This document shows positions 25,732 to 34,717 of a DNA stretch of 64,000 bases, piece by piece. Under the pieces are notes generated by a model that was not told the DNA's origin, searched no databases, and was given only the letters and a program-made list of their open reading frames with translations. A program made the position numbers and the translations under genes. The DNA is taken from positions 682,001-746,000 of the forward strand of contig CAWCVN010000007.1 of NCBI GenBank assembly GCA_963799045.1, given 5' to 3'. The stretch is from DASRSS01 sp963799045 (GTDB lineage: Bacteria; Actinomycetota; Actinomycetes; Mycobacteriales; Jatrophihabitantaceae). Position 1 is the stretch's first letter; each line of letters begins with the position of its first letter.

Positions 25732-26744
25732 AGCCGCACCCCGGCCAGGCGCGGCTCCGGCCGCAGCCGAATGCCGAAGCGTGAGTGCACACCGGCCCGG
25801 ATCTCGGCTGCCAGTTCGAGCAGTTCGGCGGTCGTCGCACCGCCGCGGTTGGTCAGCGCCAGCGAGTGCTTGCCCGACACCGCGACGCCGGTGCGCCCCC
25901 CGCTGTATCCCTTGCCGTAGCCCGCCTGCTCGATCAGCCACGCGGCCGAGAGCTTGATCTGCCCGTCGACCGACCAGTTGGGGCAGCCGTCGGGTACCAG
26001 TTCGGGTGCGACGAACGGGTTGACGAAGAACGAACCGACGCTCCACGTGTCGTGGTCCTCGGCGTCGAGCAGCATGCCCTTGCTGCGGCGCAGGTCGAGC
26101 ACCGCCGCACGCACGTCGCCGAGCGGGGCGGTCTCGCCCGGCTCGACACCGAGACGCCGCGCCAGCTCCAGGTAGCGCACCGGCCGACTGCGCTCGTCCT
26201 CGGTCAGCCGCAGCGTCACCTCGAGCACGACGTAGCGATCGGTGTATTTGAACGCGCTGGTGCGGAAGCCGAAGCCGCACCGTTGCGGCGCCCAGGCCTG
26301 CACCTGCCCGCTGTCGCGGTCGAGCACGGTCAGGCCGCTGATCACGTCGGCCACCTCGCTGCCGTACGCGCCGACGTTCTGCACGGGTGTGGCACCGGCC
26401 AGGCCCGGGATGCCCGACATCGTCTCGAGTCCCGCGAGCCCACCGTCGACGGCATCGCGTACCAGCTCGTCCCACACGACGCCGGCCTGCACGGTCAGGT
26501 AGACCGTGCCGTCGTCACCGTCGCGCCGCTCCACGCCGCCGGTGCGCACCAGAACCACGGCGCCCGGCCAGCCCTCGTCGGCCACCACGAGGTTGCTGCC
26601 GCCGCCCACGATCAGCATCGGACGCCCCTGCGCGTCGCATGCACGCACACAGTCGATCAGCTGCTCGCGGGTGTGGGCCGTCATGACCTCGGCGGCCGGA
26701 CCGCCGAGGCGCAGCGTGGTGAGTTCGGCCAGCAAGGTGGACAC
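25728..26744 (-). CDS. murB: UDP-N-acetylenolpyruvoylglucosamine reductase
   Basis: MurB makes UDP-N-acetylmuramate for peptidoglycan, using FAD and NADPH. The 338-residue protein has the FAD loop LIVGGGSNLVVADEG, SGIPGLAGATPVQNVGAYG, WSVGSFFVNPF with the catalytic serine, and GYGKGYSGGRTGVAVSGKHS plus LALTNRGGAT. The 26745-26843 gap before the NUDIX stop holds no gene. Cytoplasmic and intact. Confidence 0.96.
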   Translation of the reverse strand: MSTLLAELTTLRLGGPAAEVMTAHTREQLIDCVRACDAQGRPMLIVGGGSNLVVADEGWPGAVVLVRTGGVERRDGDDGTVYLTVQAGVVWDELVRDAVDGGLAGLETMSGIPGLAGATPVQNVGAYGSEVADVISGLTVLDRDSGQVQAWAPQRCGFGFRTSAFKYTDRYVVLEVTLRLTEDERSRPVRYLELARRLGVEPGETAPLGDVRAAVLDLRRSKGMLLDAEDHDTWSVGSFFVNPFVAPELVPDGCPNWSVDGQIKLSAAWLIEQAGYGKGYSGGRTGVAVSGKHSLALTNRGGATTAELLELAAEIRAGVHSRFGIRLRPEPRLAGVRL

Positions 26745-26843
26745 GATCCGCGACGCTACCCTGACCGGTCGTGACCGACGCAGCGCGCAGGCCGCGTCTC
26801 GCGGCCGCCCGGGCCGGGCGGTCTGCTGGTCGAGGGCGGGCGG

Positions 26844-27371
26844 CTAGGACGGCGAGCGCGCCTGGCCGTCGCCGGTCGCGGGCTGCCAGTTTCGCAGCGC
26901 GTACTCGGTGGCCCGGGTGAGCACCGGGAGGGCGTCGAAGCTGAACCAGTCGTGACGGGCCACCTCCGCCGACGAACCGCCGTACACGCTCGCGGCGTCC
27001 ACGGTCACGGTGAAAACGTGATCGTAGTGGCGGGCCCACGGCTGCGCGTACTCGGCCACCGGCACCAGCTCGGCGTCGTCGACGTCGAGGCCGGCCTCCT
27101 CGCGCAGCTCGCGCGCGGCCGCCTGGCCCGGGGTTTCGCGCACCCCCATGAATCCGCCCGGCAGCCCCCACGAGCCCCGCTCGCGCAGCCGCTCCTGCAC
27201 CAGCAGCAGCTGCCCGTCGGCGTTGCGGGCGATGACCATCGCGCCGTGGGTGAACTTCGCCTTGAGCAGCCACGCGAAGGCCCGGATCATCCGCGTGCCG
27301 ACGTCCAGCGGAGGCCACTCGCCGGCTCGCGCCCGTCTGATCACTCGCGCACCCACTCGCTCGTGCCGCAC
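26844..27371 (-). CDS. NUDIX hydrolase
   Basis: The NUDIX box is complete: GGFMGVRETPGQAAARELRE followed by EAGLD, after the strand GAMVIARNADGQLLLVQERL and the SWGLPGG turn. These enzymes hydrolyse nucleoside diphosphates linked to another group; the substrate cannot be told. The 175-residue length includes a 25-residue basic N-terminal extension, so a start nearer TRMIRAFAWLL is possible. It lies upstream of murB on the same strand. Confidence 0.88.
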   Translation of the reverse strand: MRHERVGARVIRRARAGEWPPLDVGTRMIRAFAWLLKAKFTHGAMVIARNADGQLLLVQERLRERGSWGLPGGFMGVRETPGQAAARELREEAGLDVDDAELVPVAEYAQPWARHYDHVFTVTVDAASVYGGSSAEVARHDWFSFDALPVLTRATEYALRNWQPATGDGQARSPS

Positions 27372-27480
27372 CGCGGTTCCGCGGGGAGGGCCAGCCTAAC
27401 GGTTCGGCCGGCCCTCCCCCTCCCGGCGAGCGCCCGCGCGGCAGGTGGGCACGCGGTGGGGCTGCCCGCCGCGGAGCCGC

Positions 27481-28125
27481 CTACGCCGGTTGCGCCCGGG
27501 CCGAGCCGGCGAGTCCGTTGTCACCCCACACGAACCTGCCGGCCCGGATCGGACCCAGCCCCTCCACCGCGCGGGTGGGCAGGTGGGTGTGCAGGTGGCC
27601 GCCGTCGTCGTCGAGCACGTACCGGGTCGCACCGACCCGGATCAGCATCCGCTGCGCGACGCTGGTGCCGGTGCCGGAGTAGCTGATCAGCTGGGTGTAG
27701 CCGGCGAGGGCGGCCGACCCGGCGAGGTGCCGGACCAGCTCCCGCCCGATGCCCAGGCGCTGCCAGCTGTCCTCCACCAGCACCCCGAGCCGCGCCGCGC
27801 CGCGGCCGTGGTCTGCGTCGGGCTCGACCACGGCCGCCGCGATCACCGCTCCCGGCACGCCGACGTCACCGGGCGCAACGACCACGTAGCTGAGCGGGGC
27901 GCGCAGCTGGCGGTCGAGCGCGACCACGGCGGGTGCCTGACCGCCGAGCCGGTAGCGGCCCAGCAGGGAGCGCGCGGAGCAGCGCCGATGCATGATCGCG
28001 ACCGCCGCGAGATCGCGGCTGGCGCTGGCCCGCACGAGCAGTTCGGTGTCGTCCGCGCGCAGCTTCCAGGGCTCGTCCAGGATGGCCACGTTTCCCATTG
28101 CACCGCGACGGTTCGCTGTTCTCAT
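27481..28125 (-). CDS. GNAT-family N-acetyltransferase
   Basis: The core GNAT signature LGVLVEDSWQRLGIGRELVR holds the acetyl-CoA-binding loop, preceded by RDLAAVAIMHRRCSARSLLGRY, a segment also seen in the GNAT domains fused to protein acyltransferases. I chose the ATG at 28125 (about 214 residues); the frame is open to 28236 but the upstream residues are Arg-rich and unlikely. It is divergent from the ArsR gene and shares a roughly 170-base intergenic region with it. The acceptor is unknown. Confidence 0.75.
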   Translation of the reverse strand: MRTANRRGAMGNVAILDEPWKLRADDTELLVRASASRDLAAVAIMHRRCSARSLLGRYRLGGQAPAVVALDRQLRAPLSYVVVAPGDVGVPGAVIAAAVVEPDADHGRGAARLGVLVEDSWQRLGIGRELVRHLAGSAALAGYTQLISYSGTGTSVAQRMLIRVGATRYVLDDDGGHLHTHLPTRAVEGLGPIRAGRFVWGDNGLAGSARAQPA

Positions 28126-28241
28126 GGACACACGATGCGCGGAGGATGTTTCGCACCGGTGACGCCGACGTCGCCGCCAGCGAAACTCTCCGTTCCGTGG
28201 TGCGTGCCGCGTGCCTTTGACACGCGCCTTTGACATCTGAA

Positions 28242-28273
28242 CCGTCCTTCAGATATTCATGAGATATGGACGG
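28242..28273. promoter_or_regulatory. Candidate ArsR/SmtB-family operator
   Basis: CCGTCC (28242-28247) and GGACGG (28268-28273) flank two ATAT words (28253-28256, 28264-28267) around the palindrome TCATGA. AT-rich interrupted dyads of this kind are typical of SmtB/ArsR-family sites and stand out in this GC-rich DNA. It lies 25 bases before the preferred regulator start. The dyad is visible; the binding role is inferred. Confidence 0.45.
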
Positions 28274-28297
28274 CTTCGGAGCACGGCGGTCGGCGCC

Positions 28298-28714
28298 ATG
28301 ACGCGACCGGCCGAGATCGATGCCTGCGGCGTGCGGGTGGTCGACGGCGAGAAGGTCACGCAGGTGCGCGCCGCCATGCCCGCCGACACCGACGTCGCCG
28401 ACGCGGCCGACGTGTTCGGCCTGCTCGGCGACGCCGGCCGGCTGCGGCTGCTGGTCGCCCTGCTGGAGGCGGGCGAGCTGTGCGTCTGCGACCTGGCCGC
28501 CGTCACCGGAATGGGCGAGAGTGCGGTCAGCCATGCGCTGCGACTGCTGCGCGCGCACCGCATCGTCACCGTCAGCCGACGCGGCCGGATGGCCTACTAC
28601 AGCCTCGACGACGCCCACGTGCGCATGCTGCTGGACCTCGGGCTGCTGCACACCCAGCACACCGAAGCCGTACACACCGAAGCCGTACACGCCGAGCGGG
28701 ACGGCGCGCGCTGA
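28298..28714 (+). CDS. ArsR/SmtB-family metal-sensing repressor
   Basis: A winged-helix repressor with ELCVCDLAAVTGMGESAVSH, in which the CVC cysteines and nearby Asp occupy the alpha-3N metal site of the SmtB/CadC group. It also has the recognition part RLLRAHRIVTVSRRGRMAYY. The C-terminal tail is His-rich (HTQHTEAVHTEAVHAE) and may give a second metal site; part of it comes from a 15-bp duplication. I prefer ATG 28298 because ATG 28259 falls inside the proposed operator. Its stop overlaps the start of the cation transporter gene (TGATG), so the two form an operon for metal-induced efflux. Zn, Co, Ni or Cd are candidate ligands. Confidence 0.88.
   Translation: MTRPAEIDACGVRVVDGEKVTQVRAAMPADTDVADAADVFGLLGDAGRLRLLVALLEAGELCVCDLAAVTGMGESAVSHALRLLRAHRIVTVSRRGRMAYYSLDDAHVRMLLDLGLLHTQHTEAVHTEAVHAERDGAR
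28658..28687. repeat. 15-bp duplication in the ArsR-family gene
   Basis: CACACCGAAGCCGTA is present twice in tandem and extends the His-rich C-terminal tail by five residues (HTEAV). Confidence 0.9.
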
Positions 28715-29647
28715 TGTCGCACGAGCACGGACGCGACGGTACGGGCGGCCACGACCACGCGCTCTCGACCGGTGGCGACCGGCGCCTGCTGGCGACCGTG
28801 CTCGCGTTGCTGATCGCGTTCATGCTGACCGAGGTGGCCGTGGCGTTCCTGTCCGGCTCGCTCGCCCTGCTGTCCGACGCCGGGCACATGCTCTCCGACG
28901 CCGGCGCGATCGGCGGCTCGCTGTGGGCGATCGGCCTGGCTGCCCGGCCGCCGCGCGGGCGGTGGACCTACGGCTGGAAGCGGGCCGAGATCCTCTCCGC
29001 GGCGGGCAACGGCATCACGCTCGTCGTGGTCAGCGGCGTGGTGCTGGTCGAGGCACTGCGCCGCCTGATCACCCCGCCGTCGGTCGAGGGCGTGCCGGTG
29101 ATCGTCGTCGCCGGCATCGGCGTCGCGGTGAACCTCGTGGCGACCTGGCTGCTGGCGAAAGCCGACCGGTCGAGCCTGAACGTGCGCGGCGCGTTCCTGC
29201 ACATCCTCACCGACCTGTACGGCTTCATCGCGCACGATCGCCGCCGGCGCGGTGATTCTGGCGACCGGCTGGACCCGCGCCGACGCGGTGGCATCGCTGG
29301 TCGTCGTCGGGCTGATGCTGCACGCGGCGTGGGGGCTGCTCCGCGATTCCGGCCGGGTGCTGCTGGAGGCTGCGCCGCAGGAGATCGACGTGCACGAGAT
29401 CCGCACCCACCTGCTCGCCGTCGACCACGTGCGCGACGTGCACGACCTGCACGTGTGGACGGTGACATCCAACCTGCCGGCGCTGTCGGCCCACGTCGTC
29501 GTCGACCAGCAGTGCTTCACCGACGGTCACGCGCCGCAACTGCTCGACCAGGTCCAGCATTGCCTGGCCGGGCACTTCGACGTCGAACACTCGACCTTCC
29601 AGCTCGAACCGACCGGCCACACCGAACACGAGGCGATCGGACACTGA
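28714..29647 (+). CDS. Cation diffusion facilitator (CzcD/ZitB-like) metal efflux protein, one +1 frameshift
   Basis: The N-terminus is His-rich (SHEHGRDGTGGHDHALS). Membrane helices follow with the metal-site motif LLSDAGHMLSDAGAIGGS and a second HILTDLYGFIA motif. The last helices and the cytoplasmic domain (VILATGWTRADAVASLVVVG, VHDLHVWTVTSNLPALSAHV) are in another frame. The shift is at about 29234 (ATCGCGCACGATCG); removing one base restores the protein at the usual length of about 310 residues. It is an H+-coupled Zn/Cd/Co exporter, controlled by the overlapping ArsR-type gene. Confidence 0.87.
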
Positions 29648-29677
29648 ACCGAGCTGACCGCGCCGCACGCGACGGCT

Positions 29678-30463
29678 TCAGCGAGCGCTCCAGCCACCGT
29701 CGAGGACGAATGAGCTGCCGGTCGCGAACCCGGCACCCGAGCCGCACAGGTAGGCGGCCAGTTCGGCGACCTCGTCCGGCTCGATGAGGCGCTTGATCGC
29801 CGGTTCGGCGAGCATCACCTCGGTGACGACCCGCTCGGGCGGCAGGCCGTGCACGCGCGCCTGCTCTGCGATCTGGCCCTCGACCAGCGGCGTGCGGACA
29901 TAGGCGGGGCAGATCGTGTTGCTGGTGACCCCGTGCTGCGCACCCTCGAGCGCGATCACCTTCGACAGGCCCTCGATGCCGTGCTTGGCGGCGACGTAGG
30001 CCGACTTGTACGGCGATGCCCGCAGGCCGTGGACCGAGGAGACGTTGACGACCCGCCCGAAACCCTGCTCGTACATGTGCGGCAGCGCGCTGCGGACGAG
30101 CCGGAACGGCGCCTCGAGCATCACGGCCAGGATCCGGCGAAACGCATCGAGCGGGAACTGTTCGATGGGGGCGACGTGCTGCAGGCCGGCGTTGTTGATC
30201 AGGATGTCGGCGCCGGCCGCGATCGTGTCGGCGTCCAGGTTGTGCGCGGCGAGGTCGGCGACCACGACCTCGCCGCCGAGGGGCTCGGCGACCGAGGCCG
30301 CGCGCTCGGCGTCCAGGTCGACCACGACGACGTGCGCGCCGGCGCCAGCCAGGCGGCGCGCGCAGGCGGCACCGATCCCGCTGCCACCTCCGGTGATCAC
30401 TGCCCGGCGCCCGGCGAGCCCGGCCGTGCTCGAGCGCGCGCTATCGGCCTGGACACAACCCAT
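29678..30463 (-). CDS. Short-chain dehydrogenase, 3-hydroxybutyrate dehydrogenase-like
   Basis: The 261-residue SDR has RAVITGGGSGIGAACARRLA, ILINNAGLQHVAPIEQFPLD, VVNVSSVHGLRASPYKSAYV with the YVAAKHG active site, and NTICPAYVRTPLVEGQI. The LQHVAPIEQFP and VHGLRASPYKSAY segments are characteristic of bacterial D-3-hydroxybutyrate dehydrogenase, which interconverts 3-hydroxybutyrate and acetoacetate with NAD. It lies 55 bases downstream of the PucR-type regulator on the same strand and is probably cotranscribed with it. The 3' end converges on the metal exporter gene. Confidence 0.85.
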   Translation of the reverse strand: MGCVQADSARSSTAGLAGRRAVITGGGSGIGAACARRLAGAGAHVVVVDLDAERAASVAEPLGGEVVVADLAAHNLDADTIAAGADILINNAGLQHVAPIEQFPLDAFRRILAVMLEAPFRLVRSALPHMYEQGFGRVVNVSSVHGLRASPYKSAYVAAKHGIEGLSKVIALEGAQHGVTSNTICPAYVRTPLVEGQIAEQARVHGLPPERVVTEVMLAEPAIKRLIEPDEVAELAAYLCGSGAGFATGSSFVLDGGWSAR

Positions 30464-30518
30464 GAATGCTCCTCGAGTGGTCGTTGCGAGGGCCCCGGAC
30501 CGGACGCCGGGGCCCCGG

Positions 30519-31793
30519 TCAGTCGGATGGCGCCGGATCTGCGGCGGCCGCAAGGTACTGGTGCACCCGCACAGCGAGTAGCAACGTCGCCGCGCTATCG
30601 CCGTTGCCGACCGTGCCGTCCAAGAGCGGGCGCAGCTCGGCCAGCCGGTACTTGACGGTGTTCTGGTGCACACCGAGGGCGGCCGCGATCTCTTTGAGGC
30701 GGCCCTGGCGCGACAGGTACGCCGCCACGGTCGGCAGCACCCAGCGGCGGTCGAGCAGCCCGGCGAACGGCTCGAGCGCGGTGGCCGCGAAGCGGCGGGC
30801 GCGTTCCGGATCGGCCAGCAACGTCGCGACCGGCGCCAACTCGGCGTAGTCGTACACCGGCTGCTCGCCGGCGGCCAGCCGCGGCCCGAGGTGCACGGCA
30901 TCGGCGGCCTCGAGGTAGCTCTGCCGCGTCTCCGCGGGCGAACCGGCACGGGCACCGACTCCGAACGCGGTGACGGGGCCGTCGGCCGCGACGCCGACCA
31001 GCCGGCGCCGCAGCTCGCCGCGGTCCTCGCACGCGGACAGGGGCAGGACAGCGACAACGCTGCAGTGCCGGACCGTCCACAGCTGCGCATCGAGCCGCGC
31101 CTCGAGCCGGCGCCCGACGGCCTCGAGGGCCACCAACGGCACGTCGGAGCCGACGCCCGCGAGCACCACACGGTGCGGGGCCGCGAGCTCCTCCAGCGCA
31201 TGCCGCCGCTCGGCACCGGGGCCGGCGAGGATCACGTTGAGCAGCCCGGAGCGCCGGTGTTCGAGCTCGCGGGCCGCGTGGGCCGCCTCGTCGAGGTAGG
31301 CGGCGGCGACGGCGGTGCTGATCTGATCGGCGAACTCCAGCGCCCACGTCGCGACCGCACCCATGACCGGCGGCAGGGTCCGCCCCCACCAGACCGGCGA
31401 GGCGATCAGCTCGCTCCACATCACCCGGATGCCGATGCGGTACGCGCGCAGCATCGACTCCATGTCGATGCCCTGGACGGCCCGGCGCCGCGCGCCTTCG
31501 GCCAGCGGCGCGAGCAGGGCGTCGTCCACGGGCTGGCCGGTCGCCATGACCGTCAGCCACAGCCGCACCATGGTCGCCGAGACCGCATGCACGTCGCCGA
31601 GCAGGCCGATGTCGTCGATGCCGTGATACGCCGGGATCTCGGCCGCGTAGCTGCGCACCATGGTGCGCGCGATCGCGTCGGCCTGCGGCTCGAGTCGTGC
31701 CGCGGCGTCGCGCAGGATCGCCTCGGCCGACGGCGCGGACGCGGCGGCGCGCGCCCCCTGCGGGCCGGGGTAGCCGAGCAGCTGGGCCGTCAT
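30519..31793 (-). CDS. PucR-family transcriptional regulator
   Basis: The C-terminus has the PucR/CdaR-type helix-turn-helix GRLKEIAAALGVHQNTVKYR, preceded by the GGDEF-like central domain (VTAFGVGARAGSPAETRQSY) and an N-terminal all-helical sensing region (GIDMESMLRAYRIGIRVMW). I favour the Met at 31793 (TAQLLGYPG), about 424 residues; 31862 is also open. PucR-type regulators usually respond to a catabolic substrate. It is divergent from the branched-chain-type ABC transporter operon and upstream of the hydroxybutyrate dehydrogenase gene, so it may control both. The 235-base divergent gap holds the promoter at 31948 and a small GCCTT-N7-AAGGC dyad (31897-31913). Confidence 0.85.
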   Translation of the reverse strand: MTAQLLGYPGPQGARAAASAPSAEAILRDAAARLEPQADAIARTMVRSYAAEIPAYHGIDDIGLLGDVHAVSATMVRLWLTVMATGQPVDDALLAPLAEGARRRAVQGIDMESMLRAYRIGIRVMWSELIASPVWWGRTLPPVMGAVATWALEFADQISTAVAAAYLDEAAHAARELEHRRSGLLNVILAGPGAERRHALEELAAPHRVVLAGVGSDVPLVALEAVGRRLEARLDAQLWTVRHCSVVAVLPLSACEDRGELRRRLVGVAADGPVTAFGVGARAGSPAETRQSYLEAADAVHLGPRLAAGEQPVYDYAELAPVATLLADPERARRFAATALEPFAGLLDRRWVLPTVAAYLSRQGRLKEIAAALGVHQNTVKYRLAELRPLLDGTVGNGDSAATLLLAVRVHQYLAAAADPAPSD

Positions 31794-31947
31794 CGGACCG
31801 CCTTTCTCCGTGCCGCCGCCGTGGTCGGCATCGAAGCTAGCCCAGCCTGATTCCTGCGGCATCGGTCCGATCAGCCCACTTCAGCAGTCGGGATTGGCCT
31901 TCTTGGACAAGGCGCCGTACCGATGCCGCAATCGGGGCCCTCCGCGC

Positions 31948-31976
31948 TTGACATGGCTCGCTACCACTCCTAAACA
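31948..31976 (+). promoter_or_regulatory. Candidate promoter of the ABC transporter operon
   Basis: A perfect -35 hexamer TTGACA (31948-31953) is followed after 17 bases by a weak -10 TAAACA (31971-31976), about 50 bases before the start of the substrate-binding protein gene. AAGGGGCAAGGG just before the ATG at 32029 gives the ribosome-binding site. Confidence 0.5.
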
Positions 31977-32028
31977 TGCGACCTGAATCACCTGTCATAT
32001 TCTCTCCTCGACAAGCAAGGGGCAAGGG

Positions 32029-33225
32029 ATGCGAATGCGCAAGCACATGTCAGCCGCCGGCTTGGCGCTCGTCCTGCTCACCGCGGGATGCGCGGGAAGC
32101 AGAGCCGCCTCGTCGACGGACGCCGGCTCCTCGGGCAATGCACCGGTCAAGGTGGCAGTCATCTACTCAAAGACCGGACTGCTCGCGTCCTACGGAGCGG
32201 AGTATCTGGGCGGGTTCAAGGCCGGGCTGTCCTACGCGACCCAGGGCACCGACAAGGTGGGCGGGCACAAGATCGAGGTCACCTACGCCGACGACGCGGG
32301 CGACCCGGCGAAGGCGACCGCCGCGGCAAAGCAGTACGTCGGTGACGGCTACAAGATCCTCGCGGGCACCGTGGATTCCGGCGTCGCAACTCAGCTCGCC
32401 CCGTTCGCAGCCCAGAACAAGGTGCTCTACATCAGTGGGCCGGCCGCCTCGGACGCACTCACCGGCATCAACTCATACACCTTCCGCTCCGGCCGGCAGA
32501 GCTACCAGGACGTCGCCACGGCAGGGACGTTCATCGGCGACCCGGCCGGCAAGAAGGTGCTCGTCTTCGCCCAGGACAGCACGTTCGGTCAGGGAAATGT
32601 CGCGGCGGTCAAGGCGGTGCTGGGCGCGAAGGGCGCCGAGGTGAGCTCGCTGCTGGTCCCCGCGACCGCCACCGACTTCACGCCGTTCGCTCGGCAGGCC
32701 GCGCAGGCGAAGGCGGACATGGTGTTCGTCGCCTGGGCCGGGTCCACCACCCAGGCGATGTGGCAGGCGTTGAACCAGCAGCAGGTGTTGAGCTCGACGA
32801 CCGTCGTGACCGGCCTGGCCAACGCGGCCTCCTTCGGCGCGTACGGCCCGGGATCGAACAAGATCAAGTTCCTGAGCTACTACTTCCCGGGCGCGGCGGA
32901 CAACGCCGTGAACACCGCGATGATCAACGCGATCAAGCAGGCCGGCGGGACGCCGGACCTGTTCTCGCCGGACGGTTTCGTCGCCGCCCAGATGATCGTG
33001 CACGCCGTCAAGCAGGCGAACGGCGACAACGTCGGCAAGATGATCTCCGCGTTGGAGGGCTGGACGTTCCAGGCCCCCAAGGGCCAGGAGACGGTCCGCG
33101 CGAGCGACCACGCGATGCTGCAGCCGATGTTCGAGGCCCAGCTGGTACAGCAGGGCGGCTCGTGGGTTCCGAAGCTGGTCGCCACGGTCCCCTCGGACAA
33201 GACCGCGCCACCGGAGAAAAGCTGA
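32029..33225 (+). CDS. Branched-chain amino acid-type ABC transporter substrate-binding lipoprotein
   Basis: The N-terminus has a lipoprotein signal (basic start, hydrophobic LALVLLTAG, lipobox LTAGC). The mature protein is a periplasmic-binding type I fold of the LivJ class: VAVIYSKTGLLASYGAEYLG, VTYADDAGDPAKATAAAKQY, ILAGTVDSGVATQLAPFA, VLVFAQDSTFGQGNVAAVKA and the C-terminal MISALEGWTFQAPKGQETV. It would be anchored outside the membrane and feed the LivHMGF-like parts encoded downstream. The ligand may be an amino acid, an aromatic acid or an amide; the regulators and hydrolase nearby hint at a catabolic substrate. Confidence 0.93.
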   Translation: MRMRKHMSAAGLALVLLTAGCAGSRAASSTDAGSSGNAPVKVAVIYSKTGLLASYGAEYLGGFKAGLSYATQGTDKVGGHKIEVTYADDAGDPAKATAAAKQYVGDGYKILAGTVDSGVATQLAPFAAQNKVLYISGPAASDALTGINSYTFRSGRQSYQDVATAGTFIGDPAGKKVLVFAQDSTFGQGNVAAVKAVLGAKGAEVSSLLVPATATDFTPFARQAAQAKADMVFVAWAGSTTQAMWQALNQQQVLSSTTVVTGLANAASFGAYGPGSNKIKFLSYYFPGAADNAVNTAMINAIKQAGGTPDLFSPDGFVAAQMIVHAVKQANGDNVGKMISALEGWTFQAPKGQETVRASDHAMLQPMFEAQLVQQGGSWVPKLVATVPSDKTAPPEKS

Positions 33226-33227
33226 GC

Positions 33228-33980
33228 GTGACGCGACTGCTGGAGTGCCACGGGGTCGGGCTGACCATCGGTGGGGCGCAGATCCTGAATGATGTCAGCC
33301 TGTCGGTCGCCGACGGCGAGATGCTCGGGGTGATCGGGCCGAACGGCGCCGGGAAGACGACACTGTTCAACGTCGTCTCCGGCGTCGTCCGGCCCACCAC
33401 GGGCCGGGTGCGCCTCGACGGGCACGACATCACCGCGCACAGCGCGATGCGCCGCGCGCGCGCCGGACTCGGCCGCTCGTTCCAGACCTCCAGCGTGTTC
33501 GCGGCACTCAGCGCCCGGGAGAACGTGCGCCTCGCGGCTCAGGCCCGGCTCGGTGCGGGCCTGAGCCTGCTGCGCCGCCCTCGTCTCGGTGACCACGCGA
33601 GCCGGATCGCCGACGAGTGCCTCGACCAGGTCGGCCTCGCCGCCCGCGCTGGCACGCGTGCCGGCGAGCTGGCGCACGGAGACAAGCGCAAACTGGAGAT
33701 CGCGCTGTTGCTGGCGATGCGGCCGCGCGTGCTGCTGCTCGACGAGCCGATGGCCGGTGTCGGATCCGGCGACGTTCCGTCCCTGGTTGCGCTGATCGAC
33801 CGCATCCACCGCGAGCACGGGCGCACGGTGCTCATGGTCGAGCACCATCTCGAGGCGCTGCTGGGTCTGGTGGACCGAGTGGCCGTCCTGCACCACGGCC
33901 GGCTGCTCGCGTGCGATACCCCGGATGCGGTCATGGCGAACGCCGACGTGCAAGCTGCCTACCTGGGCGAGGCGGTATGA
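33228..33980 (+). CDS. livG: ABC transporter ATP-binding protein, LivG type
   Basis: Walker A GVIGPNGAGKTTLFNVVSG, the LivG-specific RAGLGRSFQTSSVFAALSA, a signature-like ELAHGDKRKLEIALLLAMRP and Walker B VLLLDEPMAGVGSGD are present in 250 residues. The signature is degenerate (AHGDKRK for SGGQQQ), as in many LivG proteins. A GTG start lies 2 bases after the binding-protein stop, and the end overlaps livF by 4 bases. Confidence 0.93.
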   Translation: MTRLLECHGVGLTIGGAQILNDVSLSVADGEMLGVIGPNGAGKTTLFNVVSGVVRPTTGRVRLDGHDITAHSAMRRARAGLGRSFQTSSVFAALSARENVRLAAQARLGAGLSLLRRPRLGDHASRIADECLDQVGLAARAGTRAGELAHGDKRKLEIALLLAMRPRVLLLDEPMAGVGSGDVPSLVALIDRIHREHGRTVLMVEHHLEALLGLVDRVAVLHHGRLLACDTPDAVMANADVQAAYLGEAV

Positions 33981-34717
33981 CCGCGGCCACGGCGGTTCGG
34001 CCGATCCTGTCCGTACGCGCATTGACGGCCGCCATCGGCGGGCAGCAGATACTCGACGGCGTTGCCTTCGACGTCGCCGCCACCGGCGTGACCGCGCTGC
34101 TGGGACGCAACGGCGTCGGCAAGACGACCACCGCCAAAGCCCTGCTCGGGCTGGTGCGCCGACACGGCGAGGTGCGTCTGGACGACGAACGCATCGACAG
34201 CCAGCTGACCCACCGCATCGTCGCCCGGGGGGTCGGCTACGTCCCCGAGGACCGTGAGGTGTTCGGCAGGCTCACCGTTGCCGAGAACCTGGCGCTCGCG
34301 GTCCGTACCGATCGGCCGAACTACGACCTGGTGTACCGCCTGTTCCCGGAACTTGCCCAACGGGCCAAGCAGCCGGCCGGAACGTTGTCCGGAGGCCAAC
34401 AGCAGATGGTCGCGCTGGCGCGCGTCTTGCTCAACGACAACCGGCTGCTGATCGTCGACGAGCCGACCAAGGGGCTCGCGCCCAAGGTCGTCACCGAGGT
34501 CTCCGACGTGCTGGCAGCCGTGGCGCAGACCGTGCCCATGTTGTTGATCGAACAGAACCTCACCGTGGTGTCGCGGCTGGCGCACGACGCAGTCGTGATG
34601 GCCGAGGGGCGGGTGGTGCACACCGCGCCGGCGAATGACCTGCTCGCCGACCAGGCCCGGCTGCGGGCGTTGCTGGGCGTCCACCGCAATGCGGAGACCG
34701 AGGAGACCCGCACATGA
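33977..34717 (+). CDS. livF: ABC transporter ATP-binding protein, LivF type
   Basis: The 246-residue ATPase has Walker A ALLGRNGVGKTTTAKALLG, the LivF-type GVGYVPEDREVFGRLTVAEN, the full signature TLSGGQQQMVALARVLL and Walker B LLIVDEPTKGLAPKVV, then MLLIEQNL with the H-loop region. The ATG overlaps the livG stop and its stop overlaps the livH start, each by 4 bases. It forms a heterodimer with the LivG-type protein. Confidence 0.94.
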   Translation: MTAATAVRPILSVRALTAAIGGQQILDGVAFDVAATGVTALLGRNGVGKTTTAKALLGLVRRHGEVRLDDERIDSQLTHRIVARGVGYVPEDREVFGRLTVAENLALAVRTDRPNYDLVYRLFPELAQRAKQPAGTLSGGQQQMVALARVLLNDNRLLIVDEPTKGLAPKVVTEVSDVLAAVAQTVPMLLIEQNLTVVSRLAHDAVVMAEGRVVHTAPANDLLADQARLRALLGVHRNAETEETRT

